DNA from: JBBQER01 sp052148155
GTDB taxonomy: Bacteria > Actinomycetota > Acidimicrobiia > IMCC26256 > PALSA-610
Length of the DNA stretch: 32,250 nt
Assembly: GCA_052148155.1 (NCBI GenBank)
Contig: JBKQIY010000056.1
Span: forward strand, 1 to 32,250
Direction of reading: 5' to 3'
Each line of letters begins with the position of its first letter. Positions within the stretch are counted from its first letter, which is position 1. Below, in pieces: positions 25,456-32,250 of the stretch. The notes below the pieces were generated by a model. That model had not been told where the DNA came from. It ran no database searches and saw nothing but the letters and a program-made list of their open reading frames with translations. The position numbers and the translations under genes are program-made.

Positions 25456-26832
25456 TCAGCCTGGTGCCGGGTCGGGGATGGTTGCCGCGCCCGACGGCGT
25501 TGTCGTTGCGCCGTGATGGTCGGCGTCAGCGGTTTGCGAGCGGCCTTCCAAGGCGAGGGTGGCGAGATACGCGACGACCACACCGACGATGACGAGAGGA
25601 ACTGCGGCCGGTCCGCTGCCGGCGGTCAAGACGCTCGCGATGACGATGGCTGAGAGCGGGAGCTTCAAGAACGCGACGAACATTGCTCCGATACCCACTG
25701 CGATGGCCGCAGTCGGCGGCATCCCAGGGAGATGCGACGCGGCGATCCCTCCGGCGGCGCCGAGAAAGATCGCGGGGAATGTCGGCCCGCCGCGGAAGCT
25801 GCCGAGGCTCAGGCTCCATGCGAGTCCCTTGCAGACAAACACGAGCGCGAGTGCTCCGAGAGACCATGTCCCCGCATGCGCGACGAGTCCGGAGAGGGCA
25901 TCTTGGCCGGAGAACAGGACCTCACTCGTACCCTTGCTGGTGATGTGATCAAACACGATCGCGAGCAACGCCACGACCACGCCGACCATGGGGAGGATGA
26001 CGAACGGTCGCTTGGGGGTCATCGTGGCGGTCCGGATCCCGAGCCGACGGATCGGGTACGTCACGGCTGCAGCAGCGAGGCCGATCGCGATGGTCCAACC
26101 GATTTCCGTGAAGCTCGGATGCGCGAGCGCGGAAAGGTGCAACGGCACGAGTGCATAGGCGGTGGTGCTGAGACCAGTCCAGTGGGCCATGCCGAGGAAG
26201 ACGAGGGATCCGATTCCGGCGGCGATCAACCCGGGAATCAATATGAGTGGCAGGGTCGCGCCGCCTAAGCCGGTCGCTTCGATCACGAGGATTGCGGCGA
26301 CGATCGGAGAACCGAAGATCACCGAAATCGCGGCGAACGCGCCTGCAGCCGACAACACGGTCAGTAGTTGTGGTCCCGCGTCGCGCTTGGCTTGCTTCGC
26401 CGCGAACACCGCCAATCCGCCTCCGAGCGCGATCAACGGAGCCTCGGGCCCCAACACGACGCCGAGCGCGAGCGTCGCGAACGCGGCGAGCGCAACACCG
26501 GGCATCATGTTGGGCTCGGTGCTGCCGAGGCGAAGCCCGAACGCGGGTACATGTCCGCCGTTTCCGGGCAGGCGCGAGATCGCGAACGCGGTCGGCACGC
26601 CTGCAAGTCCAAGCACCGGCAGTGGCCACCACCACGGAACCGAGTTGAAACCCAAACCGCTTGGCAGATCGGTGAACACGCCCACTTGTGTTTGATGGAC
26701 GAGTTCCAAGAACCCCCACGATGCGAGCGATACGAGGACGCCGACGATCGCCGCGAACACCAAGATCACGACGAAGCTCTTGCTCCGAAGCACAGCCGTC
26801 GGATCGGGTGAGGGAGCCATGGCCTCAGCCAA
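25456..26832 (-). CDS. ClC-family chloride channel/transporter
   Basis: A 458-residue membrane protein of the ClC family. The three anion-pathway motifs are recognisable but altered: GNGGHVP replaces GSGIP, LGPEAP replaces GREGP (the gating Glu is kept, the Arg lost), and GGPTFPAIFLGAAGG keeps GGxFxP. About ten hydrophobic helices follow the ClC plan. It should carry Cl- or another anion, alone or against protons, across the cytoplasmic membrane. The TTG at 26832 has GGAGG 9 nt upstream; ATG 26820 is the alternative but lacks a site. Dyad site E lies about 270 bp upstream on this strand. The C-terminal tail is hydrophilic and Thr/Ala/Pro-rich. Confidence 0.9.
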   Translation of the reverse strand: MAEAMAPSPDPTAVLRSKSFVVILVFAAIVGVLVSLASWGFLELVHQTQVGVFTDLPSGLGFNSVPWWWPLPVLGLAGVPTAFAISRLPGNGGHVPAFGLRLGSTEPNMMPGVALAAFATLALGVVLGPEAPLIALGGGLAVFAAKQAKRDAGPQLLTVLSAAGAFAAISVIFGSPIVAAILVIEATGLGGATLPLILIPGLIAAGIGSLVFLGMAHWTGLSTTAYALVPLHLSALAHPSFTEIGWTIAIGLAAAAVTYPIRRLGIRTATMTPKRPFVILPMVGVVVALLAIVFDHITSKGTSEVLFSGQDALSGLVAHAGTWSLGALALVFVCKGLAWSLSLGSFRGGPTFPAIFLGAAGGIAASHLPGMPPTAAIAVGIGAMFVAFLKLPLSAIVIASVLTAGSGPAAVPLVIVGVVVAYLATLALEGRSQTADADHHGATTTPSGAATIPDPAPG

Positions 26833-27074
26833 CGGAGATCGCCTCCAAGCCCACCGTCACGCGACGAACCATGCCCTTACGGCAACCAGGCGACGAGGTG
26901 TTCCTCGTGCCGCGTGCAACCCATGCGTCGACGAGCCCGACCGTGACGTAGGAACCGCAAGATCGCGACACTCGCACCGCACGGTCCGGGCGAGCGCAGG
27001 TCGCTGGCTGACGCGTCGTTTCGTGCACGCATACGTTGCAGTTCGGTGTTCGCTCGACCGTTCACGTTGTCGAG
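26833..27074. other. Long leader or gap upstream of the ClC gene
   Basis: No convincing gene. If transcription starts at the box next to dyad site E (near 27068), this would be a 5' leader of about 235 nt for the ClC gene. I see no known riboswitch. Confidence 0.3.
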
Positions 27075-27119
27075 AGCCTTCGCCGAATCTGCGCGGCTGG
27101 GATCACCCGCCCGGGGTGA
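27075..27119 (-). promoter_or_regulatory. Dyad site E (perfect) plus -10 box
   Basis: TCACCC-gcccg-GGGTGA (27103-27119), no mismatch, with an outer A-T pair making a 7-5-7 palindrome. On the minus strand AAGGCT (27080-27075) follows after exactly 22 nt, the same hexamer as at site A. It faces the ClC gene. Confidence 0.55.
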
Positions 27120-27234
27120 TATCCCGTCACGGGTCGCTGGCTGGAATCGTCGAGAACGCAACGCGTCGGTGCGGGTGACGGAGGATCGTCCTCGCAGGCT
27201 GAACGAAGGGTCGCTGACGCTTTCTACGCTGTCG

Positions 27235-28386
27235 CTATGGAATCAGCCGGTAGCCGCCGCCCTCGATCTGGTACATCCAGTAGCGGCTACCGATGAGCTC
27301 GTGATGGGCATCGAACGAGACGGAGTTGCCGAGCAAGGTGGACGGGATCTTGAGATCGGGGAGGGTCTTGGCGACTCCTTCTCGTGTGGCTTGACCGTTC
27401 GCGCACGAGTCGAGGGCGGCCGTAGCCACGGTCTGCATCGCCACGTACGCAGTTGCAGCGAACGGCGCGAGGTCGCCGAAGATCTCGCTGTACATTCTGA
27501 CGGTCGCGGCTCCGTCCGCCATCTTCGACACATCCGGAGCGTAGGTAGGTACGTACGCCCCGGGGACGTCGAAGTCGTTCAGGGAGAACATGGCATCACC
27601 TCCGACGATGATCGGAGCCTTGCCGGCCGCGTGGATTTGATCGACGAGGCGTTGGGCGTCAACCGGGTTCACGAGCGGCATCACGACGACATTTGTCGAC
27701 GGCCCGATCTTGGCGACGACGTTCGCGTAGTTCGACTGCCCGACCGCGACCGAGATCCGGTCGAGTTTGATGTGGTCCCGCGAGAGGCTCTTGACGATGA
27801 TTTGCACGATGTTGGTCGAGTAGATCTCGCGGTCGTCCACAACAAGGACTGTCTTCGGATGCAGCACCGACGTGAGCAATCCGACGATGGCGCCGGCTTG
27901 TTTGTCGTTATTCGCGACGACTCGGAAGAAAAGCTTGAGATGCCCGTCGGTGAGTGAATCTGCTGTGGCTGACGGCGAGACGTAGGCGAGGTCTGCAGCA
28001 TCGAAGATCGGTCCGGCGATCTCGGTCACTGACGACGAGACAGGTCCGACGACTCCGACGACGGCCGGATTTCCGGCCAGGCGTTTTGCCTCCGCGCCCG
28101 CGATCTGGGTCTGGTCGTACACGTCGCTCGGCTCGATGGTGAACGACGAACCATGTTCGGCGTTGAAGGCGTCGAGCGCCACTCGCGCCCAGTTCATCTG
28201 GGCCGGTGCCGGTGAGCCCACCGCGCCTTCGGAGGCCATCACGGCGATCGTTCCCGTGCAAGACACCGCACTACTGGCCGTATCTGCGGCGCTCGCAGTC
28301 GGTTCGTTTGACCCACAACCGGCCAGTAGCGCCGCGCTGACCAGGGAGGCGCTGATCGCGAGGCCGAGCGCTCCGCCGCCTCTCAC
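27235..28386 (-). CDS. ABC-type (branched-chain amino-acid-like) substrate-binding lipoprotein
   Basis: A 383-residue periplasmic-binding protein of the Leu/Ile/Val-binding type I fold. The N-terminus has a short lipoprotein signal with the lipobox LLAGC (Cys near residue 24), then SCTGTIAVMASEGAVGSPAP, AGNPAVVGVVGPVSSSVTEIAGPIFDAADLAYVSPSATA (about 110-150) and a C-terminal lobe ending in YRLIP. It should be anchored outside the membrane and bind a small ligand. No permease or ATPase genes are nearby. GTG 28386 is preferred over TTG 28389 because it overlaps the upstream stop as GTGA. It may work with the membrane protein encoded just before it. Confidence 0.88.
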   Translation of the reverse strand: MRGGGALGLAISASLVSAALLAGCGSNEPTASAADTASSAVSCTGTIAVMASEGAVGSPAPAQMNWARVALDAFNAEHGSSFTIEPSDVYDQTQIAGAEAKRLAGNPAVVGVVGPVSSSVTEIAGPIFDAADLAYVSPSATADSLTDGHLKLFFRVVANNDKQAGAIVGLLTSVLHPKTVLVVDDREIYSTNIVQIIVKSLSRDHIKLDRISVAVGQSNYANVVAKIGPSTNVVVMPLVNPVDAQRLVDQIHAAGKAPIIVGGDAMFSLNDFDVPGAYVPTYAPDVSKMADGAATVRMYSEIFGDLAPFAATAYVAMQTVATAALDSCANGQATREGVAKTLPDLKIPSTLLGNSVSFDAHHELIGSRYWMYQIEGGGYRLIP

Positions 28387-29036
28387 CAAAGCCCTACCAG
28401 TCCCACGGCGGCAACGATCAAGACCGCCACGCTGACGGCGAGAAGGATCGCCTGCGCGGAACGAGACTCGAGCGTCGCAGTCAGACCACCGGTGAGGAAC
28501 GCGATCGCCAGCATCGCATCGAGCAGTTCGAGATCATGCGAACGGTGGATCTGTTCGTCGGCCGAGGTGAGTGTCGCGACCGACTCGTCGAGCGCATCAC
28601 GTGCATCGATAATCATCCGAGGCGTTGTCCACTCGGGGTTCGCCGCCGCGAAGGGCGATGAAGGCCGAGAATCCGCAGGTTGGTGCAACCACCAATCGAT
28701 GGCGCCGACGGTCGGGGGATCCATCACCCCGCGAGCATCGGCGGCGCCGTTCAGATCATGTTGGGAGACCGCGTCTTCGTAGGCGACGAAGAGACTTCGC
28801 TCGCTGATCGCAGCCTCGAACGCGTTCTGCTGCAGTGAATTCGCGTTGTTGTCCGCCTGTGTCGAGAGGGCGAACTCTCTTTGGGCTTCGCCCGAGTGCA
28901 CTGCCGCTCTCCAGCCGATTGCACCAGCCACCATCGCGGCGACTCCGAGGAGGATCGCGAGCGCCACCGGCAGCCAAGCCGGACCCGACACGTGAGCGTC
29001 ATGGACCCCATGTCCGTGCTGTTTATGCGATGTCAT
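28383..29036 (-). CDS. Membrane protein of unknown function, partner of the binding protein
   Basis: A 217-residue protein with a His-rich N-terminus (HKQHGHGVHDAH), a transmembrane helix at about 20-42 (AWLPVALAILLGVAAMVAGAIGW), a polar extracytoplasmic or cytoplasmic region of about 130 residues rich in Ala, Asp and Glu, and two closely spaced hydrophobic helices at the C-terminus (AMLAIAFLTGGLTATL and AILLAVSVAVLIVAAVGLVGLW). I do not recognise the family. It ends 4 nt inside the substrate-binding lipoprotein gene, so the two are co-translated. ATG 29036 opens the frame. A lone GGGTGA half-site lies 26 bp upstream without a second arm. Confidence 0.75.
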   Translation of the reverse strand: MTSHKQHGHGVHDAHVSGPAWLPVALAILLGVAAMVAGAIGWRAAVHSGEAQREFALSTQADNNANSLQQNAFEAAISERSLFVAYEDAVSQHDLNGAADARGVMDPPTVGAIDWWLHQPADSRPSSPFAAANPEWTTPRMIIDARDALDESVATLTSADEQIHRSHDLELLDAMLAIAFLTGGLTATLESRSAQAILLAVSVAVLIVAAVGLVGLW

Positions 29037-29157
29037 GGCGACCGAGCGTTACCTAGTTGACGGGTGACGAGTTCCTCACGTGCAGTCGCGTTTTCGGCAT
29101 CGTCGTCGCAGATGGGCGAACATGGCTAACCCCGCAGCTCGCCGGGAAGCATGAGGG

Positions 29158-29421
29158 TCAGACGTGCCTGTGTCGTGCCCGACTCCTTCGGTGTTGCAAC
29201 ACGCGGCGGCGCTCACGCTCGGAGGCACCTCCCCAAACGCCGTGTTCAATGCGGTGTGTCAAGGCGAACTCAAGACACACGGCGCGAAGCCCACAGCCGG
29301 CGCATGTTTGTTGTGCGGCCGCGACACCGACGCCGTCGGACGGGAAGAAGGCTGTACTCATGCTTCGACACGGTGCGTCGCTCATCCAGGCGTACGGATC
29401 GGGACCTTTGTAGTCGATCAT
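29158..29421 (-). CDS. WhiB-family [4Fe-4S] transcriptional regulator (second copy)
   Basis: An 87-residue WhiB-like protein. Cysteines 18, 40, 43 and 49 give C-X21-C-X2-C-X5-C, followed by GVWGG (about 61-65) and a basic tail ERERRRVLQHRRSRARHRH. ATG 29421 is chosen because AAGGA lies 7 nt upstream; the long open frame to 29664 runs antisense-like through the next gene. The protein shares the layout of the WhiB at 7346 but is shorter at the N-terminus. It would sense O2, NO or redox state through its cluster and act on transcription. It follows the DUF7144-like gene by 125 bp on the same strand. Confidence 0.9.
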   Translation of the reverse strand: MIDYKGPDPYAWMSDAPCRSMSTAFFPSDGVGVAAAQQTCAGCGLRAVCLEFALTHRIEHGVWGGASERERRRVLQHRRSRARHRHV

Positions 29422-29546
29422 TTGCCGTCCTTCTCGGAGGCCACTCGATCTTCGATCGAATTGATGACCGCGGGCAGCCGATCGCGAAGACGTCATCCCG
29501 AATCGCCGCCGACACTTGTCTGCAGAGTGGGCTTGCCCTGGTGTCA

Positions 29547-30014
29547 CTACCGCGAGTTCGCAGTCTGGACGATTCCCCGACCTCCGTAGCGAGCCAGCGC
29601 ATAGAACACCATTACGGCAATTACGACGTAGGTAAGTGACCACACGGGATAGTAAGGCATCCACGCTATTGCGCTAATTGCCATGACGGTTGCCGCGAAG
29701 TACCCAACCCATCGAGCGAACTGGGATCCTACGAGAACTGTAAAACTCGAGATCAGCATGACGAAGCCGACGATCAGCCACGTCCACGCGTAGTTCCTCA
29801 GATTGGAGCCGAGGACGCCATTCTGAAGGCCCGCCGGCAGCGCGCCCTTATAGCTGAATGCCCAAATCGAGTCCACGATTCGCATGAATCCGGCAAGGCC
29901 GATAATTGTTCCCGCGAAGAGCAGCCAGCCGCCCCCTGCCTCTTCGCCTGCGTACGCTCTCGACCCCTCGGACTGCGTCTGGGCAACTTTGGGCTTCACG
30001 TTTGTCGTGGCCAT
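29547..30014 (-). CDS. DUF7144-like four-helix membrane protein
   Basis: A 155-residue protein with a polar N-terminus of about 25 residues and four hydrophobic helices (about 28-48, 74-94, 98-118, 122-142). The segments GLAGFMRIVDSIWAF and NYAWTWLIVGFVMLISSFTVL match the actinobacterial membrane family now called DUF7144, function unknown. ATG 30014 has an AGGAG-type site (gcaggagagc) just upstream. Dyad site F and its -10 box place the transcript start about 35 nt before the ATG, the clearest promoter match in the window. Confidence 0.82.
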   Translation of the reverse strand: MATTNVKPKVAQTQSEGSRAYAGEEAGGGWLLFAGTIIGLAGFMRIVDSIWAFSYKGALPAGLQNGVLGSNLRNYAWTWLIVGFVMLISSFTVLVGSQFARWVGYFAATVMAISAIAWMPYYPVWSLTYVVIAVMVFYALARYGGRGIVQTANSR

Positions 30015-30055
30015 GTGCTCTCCTGCTCGGTGTCAGGTGAAGTGCGTTCGAATCG

Positions 30056-30100
30056 AACTTAGATACGAGTCGCACGGGCTGCATCACCCTTTTCGGGTGT
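30056..30100 (-). promoter_or_regulatory. Dyad site F plus -10 box of the DUF7144-like gene
   Basis: TCACCC-ttttc-GGGTGT (30084-30100), one mismatch, outer A present. On the minus strand TAAGTT (30061-30056), a full TANNNT, follows after exactly 22 nt. The predicted start near 30049 gives a 35-nt leader. Confidence 0.65.
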
Positions 30101-30204
30101 TCGGCGATCGGAGCGCCGCGGGTGAGCTTCGGCGCAAAGGTCGATCTGGGCACGACCGCCAACGTCGAAATGCTCATCAGGAGCCTTGGACCGGTTATCG
30201 CGAA

Positions 30205-30249
30205 TCACCCGCTTCGGGGGACGAACGTCGTCAGGAGTTCGGCCACTGT
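30205..30249 (+). promoter_or_regulatory. Dyad site G plus -10 box of the aquaporin gene
   Basis: TCACCC-gcttc-GGGGGA (30205-30221), one mismatch. CACTGT (30244-30249) follows after 22 nt on the plus strand. The predicted start near 30256 leaves a leader of about 118 nt that contains the hairpin at 30343-30371. Confidence 0.5.
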
Positions 30250-30342
30250 GTGCAGAGTCGGCGACGTTAGGGTGCTAGCGGCCGTAGTCGTATCCAGAAT
30301 CCGGACTGGCCAGCAGACCACTTCGACGTTCGACCGGCGGAC

Positions 30343-30371
30343 TCTCCTCTCGCCCCGCCCGTGAGAGGAGA
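30343..30371 (+). promoter_or_regulatory. Leader hairpin hiding the aquaporin ribosome-binding site
   Basis: TCTCCTCTC (30343-30351) pairs perfectly with GAGAGGAGA (30363-30371) across an 11-nt loop. The right arm contains AGAGGAG, the likely Shine-Dalgarno sequence 3 nt before GTG 30374. In the folded state the site would be blocked, suggesting control of translation by temperature, a ligand, an RNA or a protein. No known riboswitch class is recognised. Confidence 0.5.
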
Positions 30372-30373
30372 CC

Positions 30374-31336
30374 GTGCGGTGCGGGTGCGCCACTGATTGG
30401 CGGACCCGCGCTGCATGTTCAATCGATAACAGGGGGGCTGATGCGAGGGCTTCGGACAGTTCGACGACTCCCTTGCGGGTGCGCAGCGTGAACGACAACC
30501 GGTCGACATCAGGTCGGAGCGACGAAGCCCTCTTGGGAGCGGCTGCGGAGCATCTCGAGCATCGCGTCGCTACATTCGAAGAGGCGATTGAAGACTTTCA
30601 CGACTCTTCTCAGGAATGGCGCCGCTTGTTCTCGGAGCTGATCGGCACGTTCCTTTTGGTGCTCGTCGCGGCCGGCGGCGGGATGATGAGCCACGCCTTC
30701 CCGAACACGATCAGTCGCGAGGCTGCGGTCGTCGCGCCAGGCCTCATGGTGTTGGCGATCATCTTGTTCATGGGCTCGGTGTCTGGTGCGCACTTGAATC
30801 CGGTAGTCAGCATCGCCTTCGCGTTGCGGAAGGACTTCCCATGGGCGCGGGTCCCGGGTTACATCGGGGTCCAGCTCGCGGGTGCCGCGCTGGCGGCATG
30901 GTTTCTGCAAGCGGTCGTGCACGTATCTGCTTCGTACGGTTCGAACTACCCTGCCGCCCACTTCTCGAGCGCCGATGCGTTCTTCATGGAACTCGTGCTG
31001 ACGTTCGGTCTCGTGAGCGTTATTCTCGGCACTGCATCAGGAGCCCAGAACCTCGGGGTCATCGGTGCGTTCGGTGTCGGTGCCTACATCGCGCTGGCGG
31101 GTTTGTGGGGAAGTCCCATCTCGGGCACGTCCATGAACCCGGCTCGCACGTTCGGGCCCGACCTTATCTCCGCCGACTTCCACTCCTACTGGGTGTACGT
31201 CGCGGGACCGCTCGCGGGCGCCATCGTCGCGGTCGGCACCGCGTTCGTCCTCAGAGGCTCGGGCGGCGGCCGAGCCGGCTCGGGTGCCGCGCAAGGCGGC
31301 CTCCACACCGAGGCTGCACGACCCGAGCAGCGCTGA
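30374..31336 (+). CDS. MIP-family aquaporin/glycerol-facilitator-like channel
   Basis: A 320-residue membrane channel of the MIP family with six helices and two half-helix motifs: GAHLNPVVS (NPV at 142-144 instead of NPA) and GTSMNPARTF (NPA at 255-257 followed by the filter Arg). The SELIGTFLLVLVAAGG start of helix 1 is typical. It should pass water or a small neutral solute. The first 50-80 residues are extra: GTG 30374 has AGGAG close upstream, inside a hairpin, but the Arg/Cys-rich start is odd; GTG 30479 or 30488 would give the more usual N-terminus without a ribosome-binding site. The C-terminus is a Gly/Ala/Arg tail. Site G probably drives it. Confidence 0.88.
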   Translation: MRCGCATDWRTRAACSIDNRGADARASDSSTTPLRVRSVNDNRSTSGRSDEALLGAAAEHLEHRVATFEEAIEDFHDSSQEWRRLFSELIGTFLLVLVAAGGGMMSHAFPNTISREAAVVAPGLMVLAIILFMGSVSGAHLNPVVSIAFALRKDFPWARVPGYIGVQLAGAALAAWFLQAVVHVSASYGSNYPAAHFSSADAFFMELVLTFGLVSVILGTASGAQNLGVIGAFGVGAYIALAGLWGSPISGTSMNPARTFGPDLISADFHSYWVYVAGPLAGAIVAVGTAFVLRGSGGGRAGSGAAQGGLHTEAARPEQR

Positions 31337-31390
31337 CCGCTCGACGTGATTGCTCGACACGCCTCCCGCGCGAAGTAGCGCTACAGATCT

Positions 31391-31655
31391 TCAGCACAAC
31401 GGGCCTGGTCCACGCGCCACTTCGAAACCAAGCGGAGTGGTGGATCCTTTCATCGTGTCCGACTGCGCAGTGGTGCGCTCGCCGAATCGTGCGAACACCC
31501 ACTGGACTGCCCCTGACGTCGCAGCGACACCGGTGGACGCGGCCACGGCGATAAACCAGCCGATGGGCCCGAGCGCGGCGGCGCCCGAAGAACTGGCTCA
31601 GCCCCGGTGTTTGGATCATGGCGAATAAGTGCGCCGGCACTGAGCGATCTTGCGC
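31391..31655 (-). pseudogene. Frameshifted membrane-protein C-terminus, perhaps of a cation P-type ATPase
   Basis: On the minus strand one frame reads HLFAMIQTPGLSQFFG, and after one extra base at about 31585-31590 another continues AAALGPIGWFIAVAAS, then VQWVFARFGERTT, to a stop at 31391. The combined FFGAAALGPIGWFIAVAA resembles the last transmembrane helix of actinobacterial cation-transporting P-type ATPases (QTPGxSxFFGxxPLGPxGW). No other part of such a gene is present. The membrane-protein nature is fairly clear; the ATPase identity is a guess from pattern memory. Confidence 0.35.
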
Positions 31656-31733
31656 CGAGCGCCATCGGGCTGATGAAGTGCGGCGCGGGCGCGCCGATCC
31701 CAGGCTCACCCGCGCCGCACGATCTCCCCGGTC

Positions 31734-32089
31734 TTAGGGGGAGGTTCGGGGAGAGATGGGCGACTCGTAGTACAGCGGCACGTTCGACTCGAAGTCGCAA
31801 AAGACGTTGCCGGTCCGGCGCGCGAGCGGTCTTCCTGAGCGATAGACAACAATAAGTCTTCTGTCGCGTGCGACCACAACGCGAGATCGCCGGCGCGATA
31901 GAAATCGTGACCGCATGCCGTGTATGCGAATGCGTCGTGCACGCAGAGGCGGTAGAGGACGCGAGACTGACCATCTTCGGGTACGCCCCGGAGCAGCTCG
32001 GTGAGCGTCGGGGCCGCGCGGAGGCGTGACTGTGAACGCTCTTCAGCGGCGGCGGCAGCAGATTGGCGGCGGATCTGTCGCGGCGTCAC
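31734..32089 (-). pseudogene. Frameshifted small conserved hypothetical protein
   Basis: The frame entering from 32089 reads VLYRLCVHDAFAYTACGHDF and then YRAGDLALWSHA; the continuation RDRRLIVVYRSGRPLARRTG and NVFCDFESNVPLYYES is in another frame, ending at 31734. The break is at about 31862-31871. Together they resemble small actinobacterial hypothetical proteins ending in ...GNVFYD...PLYYE. Function is unknown. The GTG at 32089 is doubtful because it would overlap the start of the opposite-strand secreted protein by 58 bp; the true start may lie nearer 32000. Confidence 0.4.
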
Positions 32090-32250
32090 TGCCGCTGTGC
32101 GCCTTCGCGCAAATTCCCCGTGCCGCGGATGGAAAACCAGACTTGCAGGGCATCTGGCAGGCGAGGAATACGGCTGCGGCCGGTCTGGAGGATCACAGCG
32201 CGTCGATGGGCATTCCCGCCGGTCGCGGCGTCATCGTGGACCCGCCGGAT
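32032..32250 (+). CDS. Secreted hypothetical protein, partial (runs off the right edge)
   Basis: GTG 32032 has a perfect GGAGG (32020-32024) 7 nt upstream and opens a frame with no stop before the window ends (73 codons). The N-terminus MNALQRRRQQIGGGS followed by VAASLPLCAFA looks like a signal peptide, possibly Tat-type given the arginines, with cleavage after AFA. The mature part begins QIPRAADGKPDLQGIWQARN, then HSASMGIPAGRGVIVDPP, the opening of a family of secreted proteins of unknown function (R.ADGKPDLxGIWQ). Only the N-terminus is visible. It is transcribed away from the frameshifted hypothetical. Confidence 0.6.
   Translation, partial: MNALQRRRQQIGGGSVAASLPLCAFAQIPRAADGKPDLQGIWQARNTAAAGLEDHSASMGIPAGRGVIVDPPD

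Noticed and set aside
24756..25583. Minus-strand frame of 275 codons
   Set aside because: Arg/Pro-rich, overlaps the end of the ClC gene and shows no family motif; probably an open frame due to high GC.
29051..29067. GGGTGA half-site 26 bp upstream of the membrane-protein gene at 29036
   Set aside because: No second arm at 5-nt spacing, so it does not meet the dyad pattern.

Overview
The window comes from a high-GC actinobacterium (Actinomycetota). Two WhiB-family [4Fe-4S] proteins, an F420-type luciferase-like oxidoreductase, many GTG starts and leaderless-looking promoters support this. I cannot place it to genus; an uncultured soil or Acidimicrobiia-like lineage would fit. There is no rRNA, CRISPR array, insertion sequence or replication gene. 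One degraded tRNA-like sequence is present.

Layout. 1-2,022: an F420-type oxidoreductase (-), a TPR-gene scrap, and a small toxin-antitoxin pair (+). 2,023-6,663: a tRNA-Met-like remnant, then a (-) catabolic operon read as Baeyer-Villiger monooxygenase, atypical SDR, CoA-transferase. 6,664-13,628: a sparse stretch holding a frameshifted SnoaL-like gene, a WhiB gene, DUF2127 and DUF1622 membrane proteins and a frameshifted flippase-like protein, separated by long gaps without convincing genes. 13,629-17,187: a tightly coupled (-) operon read as GMC oxidoreductase, MFS transporter, SDR. 17,362-23,930: a (+) operon with a truncated GH15 start, type II NADH dehydrogenase, SCP2-domain protein, glycogen-debranching-type glucosidase and cytochrome bd oxidase (cydAB). 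23,931-32,250: a frameshifted K+ channel, a ClC channel, an orphan substrate-binding lipoprotein with a membrane partner, a second WhiB, a DUF7144-like membrane protein, an aquaporin, two frameshifted remnants and a secreted protein running off the right edge.

The main discovery is a repeated palindrome, TCACCC-N5-GGGTGA (arms slightly variable, spacer always 5 nt). Seven copies have at most one mismatch, and one or two are weaker. None of the seven lies inside a confident gene. Exactly 22 nt beyond the dyad, in at least one orientation, every copy has a hexamer with A at position 2 and T at position 6, as in an actinobacterial -10 box. This puts the dyad near -43, a typical activator position. 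Downstream genes are the GMC operon, the NADH dehydrogenase/debranching enzyme/cytochrome bd operon, the flippase-like protein, K+ and Cl- channels, DUF7144-like protein and aquaporin. I read this as a clustered stress, low-oxygen or dormancy regulon similar in logic to DosR but with a different operator. The regulator is not in the window.

A second theme is gene damage. At least five recognisable genes or remnants carry single-base frameshifts and others survive only as fragments, while the long operons are intact. This suggests either decay of this accessory region or local indel errors in the assembly.
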